From Prolixibacteraceae bacterium (lineage in GTDB: Bacteria; Bacteroidota; Bacteroidia; Bacteroidales; Prolixibacteraceae), in contig JAIBEY010000010.1 in the NCBI GenBank assembly GCA_019459525.1, positions 1 to 64,000 of the forward strand: a DNA stretch of 64,000 nt. Direction: 5' to 3'. Below are positions 35,544-45,658 of this stretch, in pieces (positions within the stretch are counted from its first letter, which is position 1; each line of letters begins with the position of its first letter). The notes beneath the pieces are model-generated. The model searched no databases, was not told where the DNA came from, and was given only the letters and a program-made list of their open reading frames with translations. A program made the position numbers and the translations under genes.

Positions 35544-36539
35544 ATGTTTGCAAACTCAAAAATAGCAATACTCGGGAGTGGAAGTTGGGCTACGGCATTG
35601 GCAAAAATACTTTTGCATAATGTTGATAGTATTAATTGGTATTTTAGGAGTTCTGACAATGTAGAACAATTCAACCGTTTTAAACACAACCCCAATTATC
35701 TTCGTGGGGTTGAGTTTGATGTAAACCGTATTCATTTTTTTACCGATATTAATCAGGCTGTTGAGGATGTTGATATCATCATTCTTGCTATCCCTTCTGC
35801 TTTTCTGAAAGATGCCATGTCTGATTTGAAAGTGGATCTGAACAACAAGTTTATCGTATCGGCTATTAAAGGGATTGTTCCCGAAGATAACCTGATTGTA
35901 GGTCAATACCTTCATCAGTTTTTCAATATTCCGTATGAACGGATCGGTGTTATTGCAGGGCCTTGCCATGCCGAAGAAGTAGCCCTAGAGCGGTTGTCGT
36001 ACCTAACGATTGCCTGTCCGGATGTGAAAAAAGCCCGCGCATTTGCTTTTCGTTTGGAATGCCCTTACATCCGCACACACGTTTCTGACGATATTTATGG
36101 AACCGAATATGCCTCGGTCCTCAAAAATATTGTGGCCATTGCTTCCGGAATTGTGCACGGGTTGCGTTACGGCGATAATTTCCAGGCCGTGTTGATTTCG
36201 AACGCTATTCAGGAAATTAAACGTTTTGTCGATAAAGTTCACCCCATCACCCGTGATATTAAAAGCTCGGCTTATCTGGGCGATTTGCTTGTTACAGCTT
36301 ATTCACAGTTTTCGCGTAACCGCACTTTTGGAACGATGATAGGGAAAGGCTATTCCGTGCGAACAGCCCAACTCGAAATGCACATGATTGCCGAAGGGTA
36401 TTATGCAGCAAAATCCATTAAGGAAATCAACGAAGAATTCCGGGTAAATATGCCCATTGCCGAAGCTGTTTATAACATCTTGTACGAGAATATTTCCCCC
36501 GCCATCGAAATTCGATTGTTAACCGAAAACCTTAGATAA
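35544..36539 (+). CDS. gpsA: NAD(P)-dependent glycerol-3-phosphate dehydrogenase
   Basis: This cytoplasmic enzyme reduces dihydroxyacetone phosphate to sn-glycerol 3-phosphate for phospholipids. The Rossmann motif ILGSGSWATALAK begins at residue 8 of the chosen start. The AGPCHAEEVA block, the catalytic Lys in VLKNIVAIASG and the GDLLVTAYSQFSRNRTFG block are all present. The frame opens at 35514 inside lysS, but ATG 35544 follows an AGGAAAAGGGG sequence and fits the family, giving 331 residues. Confidence 0.94.
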   Translation: MFANSKIAILGSGSWATALAKILLHNVDSINWYFRSSDNVEQFNRFKHNPNYLRGVEFDVNRIHFFTDINQAVEDVDIIILAIPSAFLKDAMSDLKVDLNNKFIVSAIKGIVPEDNLIVGQYLHQFFNIPYERIGVIAGPCHAEEVALERLSYLTIACPDVKKARAFAFRLECPYIRTHVSDDIYGTEYASVLKNIVAIASGIVHGLRYGDNFQAVLISNAIQEIKRFVDKVHPITRDIKSSAYLGDLLVTAYSQFSRNRTFGTMIGKGYSVRTAQLEMHMIAEGYYAAKSIKEINEEFRVNMPIAEAVYNILYENISPAIEIRLLTENLR

Positions 36540-36558
36540 ATTCTTAGATTAAAGTAAA

Positions 36559-37902
36559 ATGGAAAAGATTTCTTTAAATTTTAATAAGACTTTTGATTTT
36601 ATTTCAAAAGACTCGATTTTCTCATACAAAGAGGAGATCGAGAACCACAATCGCGCCCTTTTCAATAAAACCGGAAAAGGAAATGATTTTTTAGGTTGGA
36701 CAACCCTGCCAACTTCAATTACCGATGCTGAGCTGGCCGATTTTGAAGCAACAGCGGCCAAACTGGTTGCCAAAAACATCGATATTTTTGTTGTAATCGG
36801 CATCGGAGGTTCTTACCTTGGTGCAAAAGCTGTGGTTGACGCACTGTCTGACAGTTTCGCGCACCTGAAAGAGCGTAAAAATCCGTTTATTCTGTTTGCC
36901 GGGCAAAACATCAGTGAAGATTACCTGTTCGAATTGCGCGAGTTGCTGAAAACCAAAGAGTATGCGATGGCCGTGATTTCCAAATCGGGAACTACTACCG
37001 AGCCAGCTTTGGCTTTTCGCTTGTTGAAACAGGACATTGAAGAAAAATATGGCAAAGCTGAGGCAAATGACCGCATTGTAGCTATCACCGATGCCAGCAA
37101 GGGCGCTTTACGCTCGTTGTCCACTACCGAAGGATATAAAACTTTTGTTATTCCTGATGATGTGGGTGGCCGTTATTCGGTTCTCACTCCCGTTGGATTA
37201 TTAGCCATTGCTGTTGCCGGATTCGATATCCGTGCTTTGGTTAAAGGTGCTGTTGATATGCAAAAAGCTTCCGGAGTGGATGTTCCGTTTGAAGAAAACC
37301 TTCCTGCTCAATATGCTGCTGTTCGCAACGAATTGTACAAAAACGGAAAGTCAGTTGAAATTCTGGTGAACTACAATCCGAAACTTCATTTCCTTGCTGA
37401 ATGGTGGAAACAGCTTTACGGCGAAAGTGAAGGAAAAGAAAATAAAGGCATTTTCCCTGCTGCGGTCGATTTCTCTTCAGACTTACATTCTATGGGACAA
37501 TACATTCAGGAAGGTGAGCGCACTTTGTTCGAAACCGTTCTGTCAGTTGCCAGCCCCGATCGTGAAGTTCGTATTCCAACTGATGCCGATGATTTGGACG
37601 GTTTGAATTTCCTTGCGGGAAAACGTGTTGATGAAGTAAATAAAATGGCCGAATTAGGGACCATGCTGGCCCATGTGGATGGCGGAGTTCCAAACATTCA
37701 GGTTGTTATGCCTAAGCTGAACGAATATTATCTGGGTCAGTTAATTTATTTCTTTGAATTGGCATGTGGAATGAGTGGATATACACTGGGTGTAAATCCA
37801 TTCGATCAGCCTGGAGTTGAGGCTTACAAAAAGAACATGTTTGCACTGCTCGAAAAACCGGGTTTTGAAGAAGCAACAAAAGCGATTAAAAAACGGTTGT
37901 AA
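36559..37902 (+). CDS. pgi: Glucose-6-phosphate isomerase
   Basis: The 447-residue enzyme is the short bacterial form (about 450 residues) rather than the 550-residue enterobacterial type. It interconverts glucose 6-phosphate and fructose 6-phosphate. [24 protein letters not shown] and [12 protein letters not shown] are family signatures, and [12 protein letters not shown] is near the C-terminus. It starts 19 bases after gpsA and ends at a strong terminator. Confidence 0.97.
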   Translation: MEKISLNFNKTFDFISKDSIFSYKEEIENHNRALFNKTGKGNDFLGWTTLPTSITDAELADFEATAAKLVAKNIDIFVVIGIGGSYLGAKAVVDALSDSFAHLKERKNPFILFAGQNISEDYLFELRELLKTKEYAMAVISKSGTTTEPALAFRLLKQDIEEKYGKAEANDRIVAITDASKGALRSLSTTEGYKTFVIPDDVGGRYSVLTPVGLLAIAVAGFDIRALVKGAVDMQKASGVDVPFEENLPAQYAAVRNELYKNGKSVEILVNYNPKLHFLAEWWKQLYGESEGKENKGIFPAAVDFSSDLHSMGQYIQEGERTLFETVLSVASPDREVRIPTDADDLDGLNFLAGKRVDEVNKMAELGTMLAHVDGGVPNIQVVMPKLNEYYLGQLIYFFELACGMSGYTLGVNPFDQPGVEAYKKNMFALLEKPGFEEATKAIKKRL

Positions 37903-37924
37903 TCCGAAAATTACCATAACTTGC

Positions 37925-37960
37925 AAAAGAGAAATCTCCTTGTTGAGGTTTCTCTTTTTT
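37925..37960 (+). terminator. Terminator after pgi
   Basis: AAAAGAGAAATCTC pairs with GAGGTTTCTCTTTT (one G-U) to give about 14 pairs around a six-base loop, ending in a T run. It closes the lysS-gpsA-pgi group. Confidence 0.85.
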
Positions 37961-37969
37961 AGTATAGAA

Positions 37970-38890
37970 ATGACTGAATTAAAATCAGAAGAGTGGAAAG
38001 GATATGTTTATGCCTTGGTTGGCACCATTGCCTTTTCGAGCCTTTATGTCTTTAGCAAAGCGGGTCTAAATCAGGTTGAACTTGCGCAGTTTGGACTTTA
38101 TTATTTTGGAATCGGGTTCCTGATTAATCTGATTTTTATTCTTATTTCAGGAAAAATTAAACAGATACCAGCCATTCCAAGGAAGGTATGGGGTTTGCTG
38201 GTTCTGCTTGGTGCGATTGATATTCTTTCCAATGTCACGTTTTTTATGTCCATCCGGGCAATATCCGATCCGGCAGTTACCTCCTTCTTGGGAAACTTGT
38301 TTCCGGTTTTCATGAGTTTGCTGGGGATCACTTTTCTGAAGGAACGCTTTACCTGGCTGGAAGCCCTGGGCGCTTTTATGGCTATTGCCGGAGCGTTTCT
38401 GATTAGTTATACGGGCGACCTCGATTGGCGGAAAATATTGATTCCGGGGACCGGATTGGTGGTGATTAATACTTTTTTTGCGGCATCACTCTCCATAATT
38501 GTTAAGAAGAATGTACAAAAAGCTAGTCCGGAGGTGTTTAATCTGAATTCCAATGGCTGGATTTTTCTATTCTTTCTGGGTTATTTTCTTTGGAGCGGTC
38601 AGCCGGTTTCCATACCTGATAATGCGCTGTATAATATCACCTTGGGCGCGTTCTTTGGTTCTTTTGTTGGCATTTTATCGTTTTATTATTCCTATCGCTA
38701 CATTGCGGCTTCTCGTTCTTCAATTATTCAAAGCTTAAAGGGAATCTTTGTGCTGATCATTGCCTATCTTTTCTTCGGAAATTTTCCTCTCGGCATTCAG
38801 CTTTGGGGTGGTGGAATTACTGTTTCAGGGGTAATTATAATGACCATGGCACAGGCCGGATTGATTCGGGTGGGGCGGAAGCATGGATGA
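37970..38890 (+). CDS. EamA/DMT-family transporter
   Basis: This 306-residue inner-membrane protein has ten hydrophobic helices in two homologous EamA halves; the first half includes DPAVTSFLGNLFPVFMSLLG. Members export amino acids, nucleosides or other metabolites. The open frame reaches back to 37817 inside pgi and across the terminator, so the ATG at 37970 (MTELKSEEWKGYVY), just past the T run, was chosen. Substrate is unknown. Confidence 0.85.
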   Translation: MTELKSEEWKGYVYALVGTIAFSSLYVFSKAGLNQVELAQFGLYYFGIGFLINLIFILISGKIKQIPAIPRKVWGLLVLLGAIDILSNVTFFMSIRAISDPAVTSFLGNLFPVFMSLLGITFLKERFTWLEALGAFMAIAGAFLISYTGDLDWRKILIPGTGLVVINTFFAASLSIIVKKNVQKASPEVFNLNSNGWIFLFFLGYFLWSGQPVSIPDNALYNITLGAFFGSFVGILSFYYSYRYIAASRSSIIQSLKGIFVLIIAYLFFGNFPLGIQLWGGGITVSGVIIMTMAQAGLIRVGRKHG

Positions 38891-38950
38891 GCGGTTTGAT
38901 TGTTTTTTGTATAACCTTCAAACCATAAAAAAAAATCGGCAAATTTATCG

Positions 38951-39877
38951 CTACTGGTGAAATCTTACTGCATTTCGGTTGTGTGGGATAGTCATAAAAT
39001 TCAGGATTTCTTCTTTGCTCATTAATGAGGTGGCTCCGGTTGTTGTAGCAACCATGGCCCCTGCGGCATTACCAAATTGTAAGGCTTCTTCTATGGGGTG
39101 TCCGTTCATGTAATAATGAACAAAACCGGCAGAGAATGCATCCCCAGAACCAACGGTATCGCCCAAGCTGATCTGGTAACCCGGATCGTAATAAAATACT
39201 TCTTCGTTGGTTAAACAGAATGCCCCTTTCGATCCAAGCGTGCAAAGGAGGATGTCGAGCTTATATTTTTCGATAACTTCCAGTGCCAGATCTTTCAGGT
39301 TTTCATTTTTTAAATTCAGTAAATCTTTGGTGACCAACAGTTCTTCATCGTTGGTCTTCAGTATGTTTGCCATAGTCAGGCTGTCTTCAACAGTGGTGGC
39401 GGTATAGCATTTCTTTCGAAGGTTGATGTCGAGAAATTTGACCACGTTGGGCGATTCATGAATCAGTTCGCGCAGCGTATTTTTCGATATACCATAGCGC
39501 TGAACCAACGTGCCAAAACAAACACAATCAGCTTCGCTAAAAGCTTCAATCATTTCGGTATTAATTTCGATGTGATCGTAAGCAACATCGGTAATAATAT
39601 TAAAATCAGGATTTCCGTTATCGTCAATCTTCACCTTTACCGAGCCGGTTGGAAACTGGTAATCGGTTTGAATATTTTCGTCAGAAACCCCCAGTCGTTT
39701 AAGTGCTTCACGTGCCTCTTTCCCAGCTTTGTCGTTTCCAACTTTACTAAGTAGGGTGCCTGTATCGCCAAAGGAATTTATCCGGTAAATAAAATTGGTT
39801 GGCGCTCCTCCCAAAACTTTACCATTTGGAAGTAAGTCCCATAATAATTCTCCAAAAGCCGCAATTTTTTTTTGCAT
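38951..39877 (-). CDS. PfkB-family sugar kinase, fructokinase-like
   Basis: The 308-residue kinase has the N-terminal signature AAFGELLWDLLPNG, GGAPTNFIYRINSFG, and the C-terminal DTVGSGDAFSAGF with the catalytic Asp. These are the hallmarks of bacterial fructokinases in the ribokinase family. The frame is open to 39964, but ATG 39877 follows AAGGAAG on the minus strand and begins the conserved part. It probably phosphorylates fructose. No transporter or glycosidase is adjacent. Confidence 0.88.
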   Translation of the reverse strand: MQKKIAAFGELLWDLLPNGKVLGGAPTNFIYRINSFGDTGTLLSKVGNDKAGKEAREALKRLGVSDENIQTDYQFPTGSVKVKIDDNGNPDFNIITDVAYDHIEINTEMIEAFSEADCVCFGTLVQRYGISKNTLRELIHESPNVVKFLDINLRKKCYTATTVEDSLTMANILKTNDEELLVTKDLLNLKNENLKDLALEVIEKYKLDILLCTLGSKGAFCLTNEEVFYYDPGYQISLGDTVGSGDAFSAGFVHYYMNGHPIEEALQFGNAAGAMVATTTGATSLMSKEEILNFMTIPHNRNAVRFHQ

Positions 39878-40037
39878 AACTTCCTTTTTAAAGGCCGAAA
39901 GATAGAAAAAAATCAAAAATGGTAATTGACTAAAACTGTTTACTTTTAAACCAACAATAAACATCTTTGTCTTAACTGTTTTATTCGGAGAGAATAGTGA
40001 CGGAATTAAAAACTATTTAAAATTTGGTATGGCATAT

Positions 40038-40123
40038 AAAATCAAAAATTTACCCCGTCCCTTAAGGGTGATTTTTGATTTTTCGGGCTCCCTTCAGGGT
40101 TAGGGGTGAACCGAAAAATCAAA
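40038..40123. repeat. Nested inverted repeats forming alternative hairpins
   Basis: AAAATCAAAAAT (40038-40049) is the exact reverse complement of ATTTTTGATTTT (40071-40082). TTTGATTTTTCGG (40074-40086) is the exact reverse complement of CCGAAAAATCAAA (40111-40123). The middle arm is shared, so only one hairpin can form at a time. The first loop holds the palindrome CCCTTAAGGG. Confidence 0.75.
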
Positions 40124-40168
40124 GAATTGGAAATTTAAACAGTTTCTTACTTATTTGGGGCTTGTTGT

Positions 40169-40780
40169 ATGAATTATTTGGCTCATATTTATTTGTCGGG
40201 CAATGCTGACGAAATTATACTGGGAAATTTTATAGGCGATTTTGTGAAGGGAAATAAATACCTTCAATATCCGGAGCAAGTTGCTTTTGGCATACAGCTC
40301 CATCGGAGTATCGATTCGTTTACCGATAATCATGCTCACGTAAAAACATGTATTCAACTACTGAAGCCCGGTTATGGCCGTTATTCCGGAATTATTACCG
40401 ATGTTTTTTTTGATCATTTCCTTGCAGCCAACTGGAACGAATATTCTGTTTTTACCTTGCGCCAGTTTGCCAGGCATGCCCATGCTGTTTTTCTTTCTAA
40501 CTTTTTGTTGCTTCCTTTTCGGGTTAAGCAATTCCTTCCTTTCCTGATTCAGCATAAACGACTGGAATCGTATGCCCAACGCGAAAGTTTATTTCATGTG
40601 CTGGAAATCATGTCGCGCCGAACTTCACTTCCGGCAAATAGTGAATGGGCGATGCAGATTCTGCATCAGGAATATGACCAATTTGAAGCGCTGTTCCGAA
40701 GTTTTTTCGCTGAATTGATCACCTATGTGGAGACTGATTTTGGAATCAAAATTGACAGGCCGCATCAAATACCCGAATAG
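40169..40780 (+). CDS. Acyl-carrier-protein phosphodiesterase (AcpH family)
   Basis: This 203-residue DUF479 protein begins MNYLAHIYLS, with GNFIGDFVKG and HRSIDSFTDNH forming the metal-binding HD-like region, and has DVFFDHFLA further on. AcpH removes the 4'-phosphopantetheine arm from holo-ACP in the cytoplasm. Length is normal. It is monocistronic; a structured repeat block lies just upstream. Confidence 0.88.
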   Translation: MNYLAHIYLSGNADEIILGNFIGDFVKGNKYLQYPEQVAFGIQLHRSIDSFTDNHAHVKTCIQLLKPGYGRYSGIITDVFFDHFLAANWNEYSVFTLRQFARHAHAVFLSNFLLLPFRVKQFLPFLIQHKRLESYAQRESLFHVLEIMSRRTSLPANSEWAMQILHQEYDQFEALFRSFFAELITYVETDFGIKIDRPHQIPE

Positions 40781-41018
40781 AACGCAATCCTGAACGGGTT
40801 GAAATTTTATTTATCCCATTTTTTGATGCAATCTGTTTTAGTTCCTGGCAATTTATAAGACTTCGTTCTCCATCGTTTCCAGATCCAGATACATTACGGT
40901 TCAATCCGTTTTGGGGTAGATGACCGCCGGAAGTATCGAAGCGCCCAATTTCATTGGGGTAGATGAATCGTTGACACTAACGGGTTAGCCGCCTGAATGT
41001 AATGAACCTGGAAGGTTT

Positions 41019-42446
41019 CTAGTAGCTCAATTGTTCGAACCTGCTGGCATCGAGCCTGATAAATACGAAAAGTAATAGGGTGAACGACCAGAGCGAAGAA
41101 CCTCCGTAGCTAAAAAAGGGCAGGGGTATGCCGATAACTGGAGCCAGACCAATGGTCATGCCGATATTAACAGCAAAGTGAAAGAATAGGATAGTGGCGA
41201 CACAGTATCCGTAAACCCGGCTGAACTTGGAGCGGTTGCGTTCGGCCAGAAAGATTAAACGCATCAGCAAACCCATAAAAAGGCCTATTACGGTAACTGT
41301 GCCCAGGAATCCCCATTCTTCACCAACCGTACAAAAGATAAAGTCGGTACTTTGTTCGGGTACAAAATCGAATTTGGTTTGGGTTCCCTGCAAGAATCCT
41401 TTGCCGAAAAATCCGCCCGAGCCAATCGCAATTTTCGATTGATTAACGTGGTATCCGGCGCCATGTAAGTCAGATTGAATACCCAACAGTTCGTTAATCC
41501 TGTCGCGTTGGTGCTGCTCCATGATGTTGTGAAAAACGTAATCGACGGACACGGCAAAAAGTACACTTCCAAAATAAATGGCAATCATAATCATCAGACT
41601 TCTTTTCCGGAGAACGTAGGCATAAAGAAAAGTAAGCGCTGATGTTAAAGCGGCGGCTATCAGGAGAAAATACAGGGGGTCGATGCTCCATTGAAGGAAA
41701 TAATTGATTAAATACAGTACTCCAAAAATCCCTGAGAAAAGTCCGGCGGCAATTAACGTGCGACGCGTTTTTTTCTTCATTAAATAATTTATTACAAGGG
41801 CAGCGACAGTTAACGTTATAACGGTAATGTATGGGTCAAGTACCATTGTCAGAATAAAAACTAGGGCAATCAGAAAACTAAAAAATAACACCAGCCCATT
41901 TAATCCTTCACGATATAAAACAAGCAGAAAAACGCCGAAAACAATAGCCGATCCGGTATCGTTCTGCAAAAAGATAAGTCCAACCGGAACTAAAATAATG
42001 CCGGACAAAATCAATAGCGACTTGTATTCGTGCATCTTGAAATTGTACGAACTAATAAAGCGTGCCAAGGCAAGGGAAGTGGCCATTTTCATAAATTCAG
42101 ATGGTTGCAGCAAAAAATTACCAATCTGAATCCATGACTTTGCCCCATTAATTGTGGTACCTATAAAAGGCACCAAAGCAAGTAACAGGATAATTCCTCC
42201 GTATATGGGAAACGCGAATGCTACAAAGAACTTCGAATCGGTATTAATCATGAGCACCGCAATAAAAATAGCGGCAAAGATCCACATCAACTGTTTTCCG
42301 TATTGCTGGGTCGAATCAAAAATGCTTTTATGCTCCTCATTAAAAACAGCAGCATAAATGTTTATCCAGCCGATAAACATCATTGCCAGATAAATTGAAA
42401 TGGTGATCCAATCCACATTTGCCCAAACGTTGTTTCTTTTCTCCAC
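41019..42446 (-). CDS. rodA: SEDS peptidoglycan polymerase RodA
   Basis: The 475-residue inner-membrane protein is the SEDS glycosyltransferase of the elongation machine, working with PBP2. It has about ten to twelve helices and the family blocks QPSEFMKMA, FLQNDTGSAIVF and, near the end, IGIPLPFFSYGGSS. The large loop before the last helices contains GSGGFFGKGFLQGTQTKF. It begins two bases after the mrdA stop as the last gene of the mre operon. Confidence 0.95.
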   Translation of the reverse strand: MEKRNNVWANVDWITISIYLAMMFIGWINIYAAVFNEEHKSIFDSTQQYGKQLMWIFAAIFIAVLMINTDSKFFVAFAFPIYGGIILLLALVPFIGTTINGAKSWIQIGNFLLQPSEFMKMATSLALARFISSYNFKMHEYKSLLILSGIILVPVGLIFLQNDTGSAIVFGVFLLVLYREGLNGLVLFFSFLIALVFILTMVLDPYITVITLTVAALVINYLMKKKTRRTLIAAGLFSGIFGVLYLINYFLQWSIDPLYFLLIAAALTSALTFLYAYVLRKRSLMIMIAIYFGSVLFAVSVDYVFHNIMEQHQRDRINELLGIQSDLHGAGYHVNQSKIAIGSGGFFGKGFLQGTQTKFDFVPEQSTDFIFCTVGEEWGFLGTVTVIGLFMGLLMRLIFLAERNRSKFSRVYGYCVATILFFHFAVNIGMTIGLAPVIGIPLPFFSYGGSSLWSFTLLLFVFIRLDASRFEQLSY

Positions 42447-42448
42447 TT

Positions 42449-44287
42449 TTAGGGTTTCTTTTTTACTACAGCCACATTTAATAAATCTGTTTCGATTAAC
42501 CGTTGCTCCAGATCTTTTCTTTTGGGGACAATCGAATCGTTCAAATATTTTTCAATCAGCAATCCGGCAACCGGAGCCGCGTAAGTAGCACCAAATCCCG
42601 CGTTTTCGATAAATACTGCAACGGCAATCTTCGGATTGTCGCGTGGTGCGAATCCAACAAATGCCGAATGGTCGGCTCCGTGCGGATTTTGAACAGTTCC
42701 GGTTTTTCCACAAATAATAATGTCGTCCAAATGGACCGTTGCTCCAAGCGTTCTGGTTTCATCAACTACCGCCTGCATGCCGTCAATTACGGTATTAAAG
42801 TGTTCGGGACTGATATTAACCACTTTCTTCTCGAACGATAGTTGACGATCAACCCGGTTTGTATCCTGAATGGCCCTAACAATATGGGGCGTAATATAAT
42901 AGCCGCGGTTGGCAATTAATGCACACAGGTTGGCCATTTGCAGCGGGGTTGCCTCTATTTCGCCCTGGCCAATGGCCAGCGACCGGATAGTCATGGCATT
43001 CCAGCGCCCGGGAGTGTACCATTTGTCGTAAAGTGATGCTTCTGGAATACTGCCTTTTACCTCAGACGACAATTCCGGATTCAGTTTCTGACCAAAGCCG
43101 AAGCTTGTTATGTAATCGCGCCAGGCCTGATAACTTTCAGCCGAATTTGATTTGTGATTCATAATCTGTCGGAAGGCATTCCAGAAGAAAGAATTGCACG
43201 ATTCGCGAATTCCTTCACGGACTGCCAGCGGACTAACATGGCTGTGGGTGCACGAAATTGGTTTTGAGCCTTTTCCTGAACAGGAGAACCGGTCGAAAGG
43301 TGTAATGGCATGTTCCTCCAGGGCAATCAGTGCGTTGGCAAGTTTAAATGTTGAACCAGGCGGATATCGGCCAATTACAGCCCTGTTCCACATGGGTTTG
43401 TTTAAGGAATCGCGGTCCAGAATGTTATAATTGGCGCTCCTTTGACGGCCAACCAGCAGGTTTGGATCGTATGTGGGAGCACTGACCATTAGAATGATTT
43501 CCCCGGTTGCAGGTTCAATGGCAACAATTGCTCCTCTTTTATTGGTCATTAGTAATTCGGCATAAGCATGAAGTTCAGCGTCAAGCCCAGTCATCAGGTT
43601 TTGGCCCAGAATGGCAGTGGTATCTTCCAACCCTTCGTTGTATTTGCCTTTAATCCGGTTGTGAACGTCAACCATCGATTTGGTTATCCCTTTTATGCCA
43701 CGCAATTCTTTTTCGTAAGCCTTCTCAAGTCCGCTTACACCAATATAATCGCCCGAACGGTAATATTTGTCTTCATCAATAATTCGTTGGTTAACCTCAC
43801 CAACAAAACCAAGAGTCTGGGCAGCACTTTTGCTGGGGTATTCACGCAGGGTTCTCGATTGCACAAAAAATCCCGGGTATTTGTATAATTTTTCCTGAAG
43901 CGGTGCATAAATATCCGGAGAGATTTGCCCGACTACAATCGATGGTTTGTAATATGAAAATTGTTTGGCTTTTTTTATGGCTTCCCTTAAATCCAGTCGT
44001 TCTAGCTGCACAATGCGGCAAAGTTCGGTAGTGTCGAACGATTTAACTTCGCGAGGGATAATCATTAAATCGTAAGCCGCCTTGTTATAAACCATTAATT
44101 TGTTGTTCCGGTCGTAGATCAGACCGCGTGCGGGGAACGTGGTGATTTTTCGAAGCACATTGCGTGTGGCAAATTGCTTGTATGTTTTATTGGTTATTTG
44201 TATGGTAAAAAGCCGGAGAATAAAGATGGCGGCAATTCCAAGCATGATTCCGGCAATGATAAACTTGCGTTTCGAGAAAGTATCCAC
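42449..44287 (-). CDS. mrdA: Penicillin-binding protein 2 (elongation transpeptidase)
   Basis: The 612-residue class B PBP has one N-terminal helix (about 10-30), a pedestal domain beginning near FPARGLIYDRN, and a transpeptidase domain. The active-site motifs are S312-T-F-K315 (PPGSTFK), S363-C-N365 and K-T-G near residue 530 (CGKTGTVQNP). It crosslinks side-wall peptidoglycan together with RodA, whose gene follows directly. Confidence 0.97.
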   Translation of the reverse strand: MDTFSKRKFIIAGIMLGIAAIFILRLFTIQITNKTYKQFATRNVLRKITTFPARGLIYDRNNKLMVYNKAAYDLMIIPREVKSFDTTELCRIVQLERLDLREAIKKAKQFSYYKPSIVVGQISPDIYAPLQEKLYKYPGFFVQSRTLREYPSKSAAQTLGFVGEVNQRIIDEDKYYRSGDYIGVSGLEKAYEKELRGIKGITKSMVDVHNRIKGKYNEGLEDTTAILGQNLMTGLDAELHAYAELLMTNKRGAIVAIEPATGEIILMVSAPTYDPNLLVGRQRSANYNILDRDSLNKPMWNRAVIGRYPPGSTFKLANALIALEEHAITPFDRFSCSGKGSKPISCTHSHVSPLAVREGIRESCNSFFWNAFRQIMNHKSNSAESYQAWRDYITSFGFGQKLNPELSSEVKGSIPEASLYDKWYTPGRWNAMTIRSLAIGQGEIEATPLQMANLCALIANRGYYITPHIVRAIQDTNRVDRQLSFEKKVVNISPEHFNTVIDGMQAVVDETRTLGATVHLDDIIICGKTGTVQNPHGADHSAFVGFAPRDNPKIAVAVFIENAGFGATYAAPVAGLLIEKYLNDSIVPKRKDLEQRLIETDLLNVAVVKKKP

Positions 44288-44293
44288 CCTGGG

Positions 44294-44800
44294 TTAATTT
44301 TTAAAGATGATGAACTGGCTCGCCAGGATAATCACAATCGAAAAAATGCTGCTGAGAATCCAGCGTAACAAGGTTTCCAGAAAATCTCCGAAAGAGAAAG
44401 TCTCAGCAAAAAAGAGGAAGAGGTGGTGTATCAATACCGAAATGACCACGTATTTCAGGAAACTGGCAAACCCTAGTTGTGTAAGGTTGGGAGTGTTCCC
44501 TTTTTCGATAATCTCTCGTGACGAAATAAGTTGGGCAATACCAGGTCGTAAAAAACCCAGCAGAACCGTTGCTCCGGAATGAATTCCAGGCGTATTGCTG
44601 AATATGTCGATAGAGATTCCGAGCAGGAATGAAATCCCGAGTAAAAAATATCCGGGTATTGTAAACGGGAGTAACAGGATAAACAGGATGTAGATGTATG
44701 GATTGATCAGTCCACTTAGCTGAATGTTATTCAGGATAAGCACCTGCACCAAAACAAGTACTATAAACATGATTACATATTTACCGAATCCTTTTATCAT
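44294..44800 (-). CDS. mreD: Rod-shape protein MreD
   Basis: The 168-residue protein is almost entirely hydrophobic, with five or six helices, as expected for MreD. The sequence itself is weakly conserved, so the call rests mostly on size, topology and position: it overlaps mreC by four bases upstream and is followed six bases later by mrdA. It links MreBC to the PBP2/RodA complex in the inner membrane. Confidence 0.9.
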   Translation of the reverse strand: MIKGFGKYVIMFIVLVLVQVLILNNIQLSGLINPYIYILFILLLPFTIPGYFLLGISFLLGISIDIFSNTPGIHSGATVLLGFLRPGIAQLISSREIIEKGNTPNLTQLGFASFLKYVVISVLIHHLFLFFAETFSFGDFLETLLRWILSSIFSIVIILASQFIIFKN

Positions 44801-45627
44801 TCCGTAATGTTGTTTGATTCCAGTTTAATGAGTTCGGCTCGCTTGGTGTTTTGAACCACCTCAACGTATTTAAGCGTTTTAAAATTGGTCGATAACTCTA
44901 CTTTTATGTCGTAGAAATTTGTTCCGCTAACCACACCAAATTTCTTTATGATTCCAATCATCATCCCATCAGGAAAAATATTGGAGTATCCGCTGGTAAC
45001 CACGGTATCGCCAACATTTACAATGACATGAAACGGAATTTCCTTTAGATCAGCAGTATTGAAGTGTTCACCATCCCAGACCAACGAACCAAAATAATTG
45101 TTGGTAGTGATCTTGGCCGGAATAAGTAATCGTTTATTCAGCAACGACAATCCTGTTGAATAGTTCTGCGAGACATTGGTGATTACCCCAACTACACCAT
45201 CGGCATTAATAATTCCCATGTCGGGCTTAATTCCGTGACGGGAACCTTTGTTGATGGTTATGTAGTTGAATTGTTTATTTACCGAATTGCTGATTACCTT
45301 GGCCGATGTAAAAATATAAGCAGGTGCTTCTACGGTATCGGGCCGGTTTATGGGATAATTTTCCTGATTCATAATCCGCATTTGCAATTGCTTGCGCAGC
45401 GAAGCATTTTCGGCAGCCAAACGGGCATTGGTCCGACCCAAACTAAAATAGTCGTCGAGATTACTAAATCTTTCGTAAATAGTTCCTGCAAAATTATTGC
45501 TTGAATTAAAGAAAGTTACCCGTTGGTAATCGTTGAGACTGACAATCAAAACCAACGAGATGGCTTCGAGTATCAGAAACATCATCAAAAAATAATTTCG
45601 CAGTAAGAAACGAAATAAACTTCTCAT
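44797..45627 (-). CDS. mreC: Rod-shape protein MreC
   Basis: The 276-residue protein has one N-terminal helix (about 8-30), a short coiled-coil stretch rich in Leu and Arg (RLAAENASLRKQL), and two beta-barrel domains with NKGSRHGIKPDMGIINADGV and the later GDTVVTSGYSNIFPDGM. This order is typical of MreC, the periplasmic activator of PBP2. It starts 31 bases after mreB. Confidence 0.95.
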   Translation of the reverse strand: MRSLFRFLLRNYFLMMFLILEAISLVLIVSLNDYQRVTFFNSSNNFAGTIYERFSNLDDYFSLGRTNARLAAENASLRKQLQMRIMNQENYPINRPDTVEAPAYIFTSAKVISNSVNKQFNYITINKGSRHGIKPDMGIINADGVVGVITNVSQNYSTGLSLLNKRLLIPAKITTNNYFGSLVWDGEHFNTADLKEIPFHVIVNVGDTVVTSGYSNIFPDGMMIGIIKKFGVVSGTNFYDIKVELSTNFKTLKYVEVVQNTKRAELIKLESNNITE

Positions 45628-45658
45628 TAGCCGGAAGGTTTACTCCTTCTTTTCAGTT

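Noticed and set aside
40781-41018. Repeated GGGGTAGATGA words and a small CCCAAT/ATTGGG dyad
   Set aside because: The copies are few and short, without a T run or symmetry strong enough to call a terminator or element.
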